From the NCBI RefSeq assembly GCF_012273515.2, contig NZ_CP050975.2, positions 2,542,001 through 2,606,000 on the forward strand: DNA of 64,000 bases. Direction: 5' to 3'. The notes beneath the pieces are model-generated. The model did not search any database. It saw only the letters and a list, made by a program, of their open reading frames with translations, and was not told the DNA's origin. Source of the DNA: Streptomyces sp. RPA4-2 (GTDB lineage Bacteria; Actinomycetota; Actinomycetes; Streptomycetales; Streptomycetaceae). Below are positions 57,241 through 64,000 of this stretch, piece after piece (within the stretch, counting starts at the first letter, position 1; each line of letters starts with the position of its first letter). The translations under genes were made by a program, and so were the position numbers.

Positions 57241-58010
57241 GCCCGATCCCCGCGGTCACCCGCGCCGAGTACTGCGTGATCGCCTGCGCCGAGGCCTGGC
57301 GGGACAACGGCGAGGTGCTCGCCAGCCCCATGGGCACGATCCCGTCCATCGGCGCCCGCCTCGCCCGGCGCACCTTCTCCCCCGACCTGCTGATGACCGA
57401 CGGCGAGGCCCTGCTGGTCGGCCTCGACGGCACCCCTGAGGGCTGGCTGCCGTACCGCCGGCATCTCACCACGGTGACCGGAGGGCGCCGGCACGTGATG
57501 ATGGGCGCGAGCCAGATCGACCGCTTCGGCAACCAGAACATCTCCTGCGTCGGGGACTGGGCCCGGCCGCGGCGCCAGCTGCTCGGCGTGCGCGGGGCGC
57601 CCGTCAACACCCTGAACAACCCGACCAGTTACTGGATCCCGAAGCACTCCCGGCGGGTCTTCGTCGCGCAGGTCGACATGGTGTGCGGGGTGGGGTACGA
57701 CCGGGCCGCCGCCGCGGGCCCGAGCGCCACCCGCTTCCACCGCATCCCTCGTGTGGTGAGCGACCTCGGCGTCCTGGATTTCGCCACGCCCGACCACTCC
57801 ATGCGCCTGGCCTCACTGCATCCGGGCGTCACCGTGGAGGAGGTGCGGGAGGCCACGGGCTTCGAGCTGTCCGTGGCCGCCGAGGTGCCGTACACCCGCG
57901 AACCGACTCCGCTGGAGCTGGAACTGATCCGTACGGTGATCGACCCGGGCGGTGCCCGGGACCGCGAGGTCGCGGGGCCGACCCCGCGCGCCGGGGAGGC
58001 CGGGCACTGA
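57237..58010 (+). CDS. ipdB: Steroid ring-cleaving hydrolase, subunit IpdB
   Basis: A 257-residue beta subunit with the CoA-transferase fold. It starts TRAEYCVIACAEAWRDNGEV and contains SPMGTIPSIGARLARRTFSP, GASQIDRFGNQNISCVGDWA and SDLGVLDFATPDHSMRLASL. The coding sequence overlaps ipdA by ATGA and its stop overlaps the next ATG by one base. The subunit has no known role without IpdA. Confidence 0.88.
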   Translation: MSPIPAVTRAEYCVIACAEAWRDNGEVLASPMGTIPSIGARLARRTFSPDLLMTDGEALLVGLDGTPEGWLPYRRHLTTVTGGRRHVMMGASQIDRFGNQNISCVGDWARPRRQLLGVRGAPVNTLNNPTSYWIPKHSRRVFVAQVDMVCGVGYDRAAAAGPSATRFHRIPRVVSDLGVLDFATPDHSMRLASLHPGVTVEEVREATGFELSVAAEVPYTREPTPLELELIRTVIDPGGARDREVAGPTPRAGEAGH

Positions 58011-59167
58011 TGGAGACCGCGCTCACCCGTCTCGTCGGCGTCCGTCACCCGGTCGTGCAGACCGGCATGGGGTGGGTCGCGGGGCCCCGGCTGGTCTCCG
58101 CCACGGCGAACGCGGGCGCGCTGGGCGTCCTGGCCTCGGCGACGATGACCCTCGACCACCTGCGGGACGCGGTGCGGGAGGTCAAGTCCCGTACGGACGC
58201 GCCGTTCGGGGTGAATCTGCGGGCCGACGCGGGGGACGCGGGCGAACGGGTGCGGATCATCGTCGAGGAGGGGGTGCGGGTCGCGTCGTTCGCCCTCGCG
58301 CCCTCCCGTGAGCTGATCGCCGAGCTGAAGGAGGCGGGGGTGGTCGTCGTGCCCTCCGTCGGGGCGCGCCGGCACGCGGAGAAGGTGGCCGCGTGGGGCG
58401 CGGACGCGGTGATCGTGCAGGGCGGCGAGGGCGGCGGACACACCGGCGAGGTGGCGACGACGGTGCTGCTGCCGCAGGTGGTGGACGCCGTGGACATCCC
58501 GGTGGTGGCGGCGGGCGGTTTCCACGACGGGCGGGGGCTGGTCGCGGCGCTGGCCTATGGCGCGGCGGGCATCGCGATGGGGACGCGCTTCCTGCTCACC
58601 TCCGACTCCACCGTCCCGGACGCGGTGAAAGCGGCGTATCTGGCGGCGGCGGTCGGGGACGTCACGGTCACGAGAGCCGTCGACGGACTGCCGCACCGCA
58701 TGCTGCGTACGGAGTTCGTCGGCTCCCTGGAGCGGGCCGGCCGTGCGCGCGCGCTCGTTTGGGCGGTGCGCCGGGCGGCGTCCTTCCGGCGGGTGTCCGG
58801 TCTTTCCTGGCCCCGGATGGTCCGTGACGGCCTCGCCATGAGGCACGGCAGGGACCTGACCTGGAGCCAGGTGCTGCTCGCCGCGAACACGCCGATGCTC
58901 CTCAAGGCGGCGATGGTGGACGGGCGTACGGATCTGGGGGTGATGGCGTCGGGGCAGGTCGCGGGGGTGATCGAGGATCTGCCGTCGTGCGCGGAGCTGG
59001 TCGAGGGCCTGATGTCGCAAGCGGAGACGGTTCTCCAGGGGCTTCAGGGGCCCCAGGGGCCCCAGGAAAACCGGGACCTCCGGGACCTCCGGGGTCTTTC
59101 CGCGCACACCGGGCGTGCGCGCTCCGGTGCACGCCCGGCGGACGACCGGGACGCCGAGCGTCCGTGA
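58010..59167 (+). CDS. ipdC: Flavin-dependent steroid CD-ring enzyme IpdC (nitronate monooxygenase fold)
   Basis: A 385-residue TIM-barrel flavoprotein. The FMN-binding start is HPVVQTGMGWVAGPRLVSAT, with VVVPSVGARRHAEKVAAWGA, IVQGGEGGGHTGEVATTVLL and PVVAAGGFHDGRGLVAALAY. These are nitronate monooxygenase-type motifs, but position after ipdB matches Rv3553 (IpdC), which acts in the redox steps on the 5-hydroxy bicyclic CoA intermediate. The last ~45 residues (QGPQGPQENRDLRDLRG) are low-complexity and add to the usual length. It closes the operon; no hairpin was found. Confidence 0.85.
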   Translation: METALTRLVGVRHPVVQTGMGWVAGPRLVSATANAGALGVLASATMTLDHLRDAVREVKSRTDAPFGVNLRADAGDAGERVRIIVEEGVRVASFALAPSRELIAELKEAGVVVVPSVGARRHAEKVAAWGADAVIVQGGEGGGHTGEVATTVLLPQVVDAVDIPVVAAGGFHDGRGLVAALAYGAAGIAMGTRFLLTSDSTVPDAVKAAYLAAAVGDVTVTRAVDGLPHRMLRTEFVGSLERAGRARALVWAVRRAASFRRVSGLSWPRMVRDGLAMRHGRDLTWSQVLLAANTPMLLKAAMVDGRTDLGVMASGQVAGVIEDLPSCAELVEGLMSQAETVLQGLQGPQGPQENRDLRDLRGLSAHTGRARSGARPADDRDAERP

Positions 59168-59211
59168 GGCCCGTGCCTGGCCGGCCGAAATCCTGAGCAC
59201 CGCCGGCGTGG

Positions 59212-60369
<1,158 letters not shown>

Positions 60370-60391
60370 GACGACTCCTCCGCAGACGGGG

Positions 60392-61003
60392 CTAGGGGCG
60401 TACGGAGATCCCGTCCAGCACCATCGACAGGTACTGCCGGGCGATCTCCTCCGGGCTGTGCTGTCCGCCGGGCCGGTACCAGGACGCGGCGACCCAGACG
60501 GTGTCGCGCACGAACCGGTAGGTGAGCCGGATGTCGAGGTCGGACCGGAAGGCCTCGGCGGCGACGCCGCGCTCCAGCGTGCTCAGCCAGGCCTTCTCGA
60601 AGTTGCGCTGTGATTCGGCGAGGAACGCGAAGCGCTGCTGGGCGGCGAGGTGCCGGGACTCCTTCTGGTAGATCGCGACGGCGGCCCGGTGCCGGTCGAT
60701 CTCCCGGAAGGACTCGGTGACCAGTGCCTCCAGGGTTTCCCGGGGGCCGAGTTCGGCGGCGAGGACGGTGTCGTAGCCGTCCCAGAGCTCGTCGAGGAAG
60801 GTCCGCAGGATCTCCTCCAGCATCGATTCCTTGGAGTCGAAGTGGTAGTAGAGACTGCCCGCGAGCATCCCGGCCTGGTCCGCGATCCTGCGTACGGTGG
60901 TGGCGTTGTAGCCCTGCTCGGCGAAGACCTCGGCGGCGAGGCCGAGGAGTTCGCGGCGCCGCTCCGGGGTGGCGGTCACCTGGGACTTCTTCTTGGTAGG
61001 CAC
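60392..61003 (-). CDS. kstR2: TetR-family repressor KstR2
   Basis: A 203-residue TetR regulator. The HTH is in RRRELLGLAAEVFAEQGYNA, TTVRRIADQAGMLAGSLYYH and FDSKESMLEEILRTFLDELW. The ligand domain follows, with KESRHLAAQQRFAFLAESQR and VWVAASWYRPGGQHSPEEIA. In mycobacteria KstR2 represses CD-ring genes and is released by HIP-CoA. It lies between ipdF and fadA6, and two copies of one dyad sit at the two divergent promoter regions. The GTG start has a weak GGAACG ribosome site. Confidence 0.88.
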   Translation of the reverse strand: MPTKKKSQVTATPERRRELLGLAAEVFAEQGYNATTVRRIADQAGMLAGSLYYHFDSKESMLEEILRTFLDELWDGYDTVLAAELGPRETLEALVTESFREIDRHRAAVAIYQKESRHLAAQQRFAFLAESQRNFEKAWLSTLERGVAAEAFRSDLDIRLTYRFVRDTVWVAASWYRPGGQHSPEEIARQYLSMVLDGISVRP

Positions 61004-61018
61004 CGTTCCATTGTGATG

Positions 61019-61810
61019 CTAGGCACGCTGGCTGCTGACGGCGACGACTTCGCCGGTCATGTACGAGGAGTAGCCGGACGCCAGGAACACGATCACGTTG
61101 GCCACTTCCCAGGGTTGCGCGTACCGGCCGAAGGCCTCACGGCGCGTCAGTTCCTCCAGGAGTTCGGGGGTGGTCACCTTCGCGAGGTGTGGGTGCATGG
61201 CGAGGCTCGGGGACACCGCGTTGACCCGGACCCCGTAGGCGGCGGCCTCGATCGCCGCGCAGCGGGTGAGCGCCATGACCCCGGCCTTGGCGGCGGCGTA
61301 GTGCGCCTGGCCCGCCTGGGCGCGCCAGCCGACGACGGAGGCGTTGTTCACGATCACGCCGCCGCCGGACCGCTCCTTGAAGTGCCGCAGTGCGGCGCGG
61401 GTGCACCGGAAGGTGCCGCCCAGGGTCACGTCGAGGACCTTCGACCACTGTGCGTCGGTCATGTCGACCAGGGCCGAGGTGCCGCCGAGACCGGCGTTGT
61501 TGACGACGACGTCCAGGCCGCCGTGGAGCTCGTCCGTCCGCGCGAACAGGGCCTGCACCTGTTCTTCGTCCCTCACGTCGCAGGGCAGCGCGGAGACGTT
61601 CCCGGCGCCGAACTCGGCGGCCAGGGCCGCCTCGCTCTCCTTGAGGCGGCGGACGTGCGCGTCGCTGATGACCACCCGCGCGCCCTCCTCGAGGAACCTG
61701 CGCGCCGTGGCCCCGCCGATGCCCGCGCCGGCGGCGGCGGTGACGACGGCGGTGCGTCCCTTCAGCAGCCCGTGCCCGGGTTCGTAGGCGGGAGTCTCGA
61801 CGTCGCTCAT
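61019..61810 (-). CDS. ipdF: Short-chain dehydrogenase IpdF
   Basis: A 263-residue SDR. The cofactor loop reads AVVTAAAGAGIGGATARRFL, followed by DAHVRRLKESEAALAAEFGA, VVVNNAGLGGTSALVDMTDA and the catalytic NNASVVGWRAQAGQAHYAAAK. The C-terminus RYAQPWEVANVIVFLASGYS is typical. It corresponds to Rv3559c (IpdF), which oxidises or reduces the 5-hydroxyl of the bicyclic CoA intermediate. It is the first gene of the minus-strand operon, and its start is 16 bp from the operator, so repression would act directly on this promoter. Confidence 0.87.
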   Translation of the reverse strand: MSDVETPAYEPGHGLLKGRTAVVTAAAGAGIGGATARRFLEEGARVVISDAHVRRLKESEAALAAEFGAGNVSALPCDVRDEEQVQALFARTDELHGGLDVVVNNAGLGGTSALVDMTDAQWSKVLDVTLGGTFRCTRAALRHFKERSGGGVIVNNASVVGWRAQAGQAHYAAAKAGVMALTRCAAIEAAAYGVRVNAVSPSLAMHPHLAKVTTPELLEELTRREAFGRYAQPWEVANVIVFLASGYSSYMTGEVVAVSSQRA

Positions 61811-61826
61811 GCTCCCAAGCTAACCT

Positions 61827-61840
61827 ACCAAACACTTGTT
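61827..61840. promoter_or_regulatory. KstR2-type operator, ipdF/acyl-CoA dehydrogenase divergent region
   Basis: ACCAAACACTTGTT is a near dyad that fits the mycobacterial KstR2 pattern AnCAAGnnCTTGnT with one mismatch. Its reverse complement, extended on both sides, reads CTAACAAGTGTTTGGTAGG and matches the site at 55558. It lies between the starts at 61810 and 61871. Confidence 0.72.
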
Positions 61841-61870
61841 AGGGAAGCTCGCCGTCGAGAGGTGCCGTCG

Positions 61871-63010
61871 ATGGATCTCACGCACTCCCCCGCCGACGAG
61901 GCGTTCCGCGCCGAGGCCCGGGCCTGGCTCACCGCGCATGTGCCGAGCGTCCTGCTCCCCTCCCTGGAGACCGAGGAGGGTTTCGCCGCCCACCGCGCGT
62001 GGGAGGCCGAACTGGCCGCGGACCGCTGGTCGGTGGTGTCCTGGCCGGCGGCGTACGGCGGCCGGGACGCGGACATCGTGCGCTGGCTGGTGTTCGAGGA
62101 GGAGTACTACGCGGCGGGCGCGCCGGGCCGTGTCACCCAGAACGGCATCAACCTGCTGGCGCCCTCCCTCTTCGAGCACGGCACACCGGGGCAGCGCGCC
62201 CGGGTGCTGCCCTCCATGGCCACCGGTGAGGTCGTCTGGGCGCAGGCCTGGTCCGAGCCGGAGGCCGGGTCCGACCTGGCGTCCCTCACCTCCCGCGCGG
62301 TGCGGGCCGACGGGGGCTGGCTGCTGAGCGGCCAGAAGACCTGGTCGTCGCGTGCCGCCTTCGCCGACCGCGCGTTCGGGCTGTTCCGCAGCGACCCCGA
62401 CACGCCGAAACCCCACCAGGGGCTGACCTATCTGATGTTCGGCCTGCGGGACCCCGGCGTCACGGTCCGGCCGATCGGCCGGCTCGACGGGAAGCCTGCC
62501 TTCGCCGAGATCTTCCTGGACGAGGTCTTCGTCCCCGACGAGGACGTGATCGGCGAGCCCGGCGAGGGCTGGCGGATCGCCATGTCGACGGCGGGCGACG
62601 AACGCGGGCTGCGGCTCCGCTCCCCGGGCCGTTTCCTGGCCGCCGCGGACCGGCTGTTCGCCCTGTGGCGCGGCCGGGACAGCCCGGCATGGGCCGCGGA
62701 CCGGGTGGCGGAAGCGGTGATCGGCGCCCGCGCCTATCAGTTGTTCGCCTACGCCCTCGCCTCCCGCTTCCTCAACGGGGAGGCCATCGGCCCGGAGGCC
62801 AGCCTGAACAAGGTCTTCTGGTCCGAGTACGACATCGCGCTGCACGAGACCGCGCTCGATCTCCTGGGCCAGGAGGGCGAGACGGCGGACACGGACTGGT
62901 CCGAGGGGTACGTGTTCTCCCTGGCCGGCCCGATCTACGCCGGTACCAACGAGATCCAGCGCGACATCGTCGCCGAGCGCCTGCTCGGCCTGCCGAAGGG
63001 CCGCCGCTGA
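61871..63010 (+). CDS. Acyl-CoA dehydrogenase (FadE30-like)
   Basis: A 379-residue flavoprotein dehydrogenase. The N-terminal helical part is MDLTHSPADEAFRAEARAWL. The substrate and FAD blocks are WAQAWSEPEAGSDLASLTSR and GWLLSGQKTWSSRAAFADRA. The C-terminal block GPIYAGTNEIQRDIVAERLL is the usual FAD dimer motif. It is the first gene of a plus-strand operon from the operator at 61827; position matches Rv3560c (FadE30), which acts on the 5-hydroxy bicyclic acyl-CoA. The ATG follows GAGAGG. It overlaps the next gene as TGATG. Confidence 0.85.
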   Translation: MDLTHSPADEAFRAEARAWLTAHVPSVLLPSLETEEGFAAHRAWEAELAADRWSVVSWPAAYGGRDADIVRWLVFEEEYYAAGAPGRVTQNGINLLAPSLFEHGTPGQRARVLPSMATGEVVWAQAWSEPEAGSDLASLTSRAVRADGGWLLSGQKTWSSRAAFADRAFGLFRSDPDTPKPHQGLTYLMFGLRDPGVTVRPIGRLDGKPAFAEIFLDEVFVPDEDVIGEPGEGWRIAMSTAGDERGLRLRSPGRFLAAADRLFALWRGRDSPAWAADRVAEAVIGARAYQLFAYALASRFLNGEAIGPEASLNKVFWSEYDIALHETALDLLGQEGETADTDWSEGYVFSLAGPIYAGTNEIQRDIVAERLLGLPKGRR

Positions 63011-63978
63011 TGCGCTTCCTCCTCGACGCCGAACAGCGGGCGTTCGCCAATTCCCTCGACGCGATGCTGACGGCCGCGGACACGCCGTCGGTCGTACGGG
63101 ACTGGAGCCGGGGCGAGCACGACAGCGGCCGTGCGCTGTGGTCCCGTCTCGCCGAGGCGGGCGTGTTCGCGCTGGCGGTACCGGCCGACTACGCGGGAAT
63201 GGGTCCGCTCCCGGTGGAACTGGCCGTGGGCTTCGTCGAGTTGGGCCGGCACGCGGTGCCGGGCCCGTTGGCGGAGACGGTCGCGGCGGCCGCCCTGCTG
63301 GCGGAGCTGGCGGACCCCGGCCCCGCCGAGCGGCTGCTTCCGGCGCTGGTCTCGGGCGAGGCGTCGGCGACCCTGGCCCTCGACGGTTCGTATGCGCTGG
63401 ACGGCGACACGGCGACCGTCCGCCTCGCCCTGACGGCCGGCGAACTGCGTCTGGCCCCCGGCCACGGCCCGGTACGCGGCTGTCTGGACCCCGCCCGCCG
63501 CCTCACCCCGCTGACGGCGGGCGGTGAACTCCTGTCCGCCGCGCCTCCCGTCGGGCACGCCCTCACCTGGGCCCGGCTCGCCACCGCCGCCCAGGCCCTC
63601 GGCGTCGGTCTCGCACTTCTCGACCGGACGGTCGCCCACGTCGGGCGCCGCACCCAGTTCGGTGTCCCCGTCGGCTCCTTCCAGGCCGTCAAGCACCGGC
63701 TCGCCGACGCGAGGACGGCCCTGGACTTCGCGCGCCCGCTGCTCTTCGGAGCGGCCCTGACCATGGCGCCCGCCGATGTCGCCGCCGCCAAGGTCACGGC
63801 CTGCGAGGCGGCGTACACCACCGCGCGCGCCGCACTCCAACTGCACGGCGCGATCGGCTACACCGCCGAGTACGACCTGTCGCTGTGGCTGGCCAGGGCC
63901 CGCGCGCTGCGGGCCGCCTGGGGCGGCCCGGCCGAGTGCCGGGCGGCCGTCCTCGCCGGCCGTGCCGCCCGCCCGTGA
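63010..63978 (+). CDS. Second acyl-CoA dehydrogenase subunit (heteromeric FadE)
   Basis: A 322-residue acyl-CoA dehydrogenase homolog starting MRFLLDAEQRAFANSLDAML. It is shorter than a full family member and lacks a clear catalytic base. It keeps the helical ends GRRTQFGVPVGSFQAVKHRL and LQLHGAIGYTAEYDLSLWLA. Short partners of this kind pair with a normal subunit into alpha2beta2 enzymes that are typical of steroid degradation. The one-base overlap with the first subunit gene strongly suggests a complex. The gene ends just before the right edge of the window. Confidence 0.83.
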   Translation: MRFLLDAEQRAFANSLDAMLTAADTPSVVRDWSRGEHDSGRALWSRLAEAGVFALAVPADYAGMGPLPVELAVGFVELGRHAVPGPLAETVAAAALLAELADPGPAERLLPALVSGEASATLALDGSYALDGDTATVRLALTAGELRLAPGHGPVRGCLDPARRLTPLTAGGELLSAAPPVGHALTWARLATAAQALGVGLALLDRTVAHVGRRTQFGVPVGSFQAVKHRLADARTALDFARPLLFGAALTMAPADVAAAKVTACEAAYTTARAALQLHGAIGYTAEYDLSLWLARARALRAAWGGPAECRAAVLAGRAARP

Positions 63979-64000
63979 TCTCCCGGCACTCCTCCGGTAC

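Overview
The window is chromosomal DNA of a high-GC actinobacterium, almost certainly a Streptomyces. The evidence is extreme third-position G+C, frequent GTG and TTG starts, a twin-arginine amine oxidase, a clear ortholog of S. griseus trypsin, an SPW_0924-type micro-protein, an ANTAR regulator next to a liv operon, and the core order coaE - rpsA - polA - liv - pyk. There are no rRNA genes, IS elements, phage genes or CRISPR arrays. One tRNA gene is present.

Layout. 0-10 kb: a partial proline iminopeptidase after a family-5 uracil-DNA glycosylase, an S4 RNA-binding protein, DoxX, a methyltransferase, an acyltransferase-like protein, a TPR protein, CoaE, a PAC2 protein, an amine oxidase and a secreted beta-helix protein. 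10-26 kb: ribosomal protein S1 with a clear housekeeping promoter, a methyltransferase, HrpB helicase, the DUF3068/SPW_0924 pair, a secreted lytic transglycosylase, DUF4184, DNA polymerase I, a YdeP-type molybdoprotein and a thioesterase. 26.4-27.4 kb has no convincing gene. 27.4-33.4 kb is a complete branched-chain amino-acid ABC operon (binding protein, two permeases, two ATPases) joined by GTGA overlaps, with an ANTAR response regulator converging on it. 34-37.5 kb: an unusual 75-nt tRNA with anticodon CAA, a terminator, a free-standing LAGLIDADG endonuclease, pyruvate kinase and a SIMPL protein.

37.6-47.5 kb is abnormal. A 5'-nucleotidase, a lysine/ornithine N-hydroxylase, a PLP decarboxylase and an AraC regulator are all broken by single-base indels, while PepN and chorismate mutase between them are intact. 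Four breaks lie at runs of exactly five G/C, and two lie at the same octamer GCTTAAGC. The stretch also holds tandem arrays with 7-, 15-, 39- and 22-bp periods. Either this part of the sequence is inaccurate or the locus is decaying; the sequence alone cannot decide.

47.7-53.6 kb: GH35 beta-galactosidase behind phased 22-bp repeats shared with AraC, a trypsin, a putative zinc metallopeptidase, an ankyrin/HEAT protein and a membrane protein. 53.8-64 kb is the most coherent system: a KstR2-type regulon for the last two steroid rings (two SDRs, EchA20, IpdA, IpdB, IpdC, FadA6, KstR2, IpdF and two acyl-CoA dehydrogenase subunits). It is arranged as two divergent pairs of operons, each pair reading away from one copy of the same 19-bp near-palindrome.
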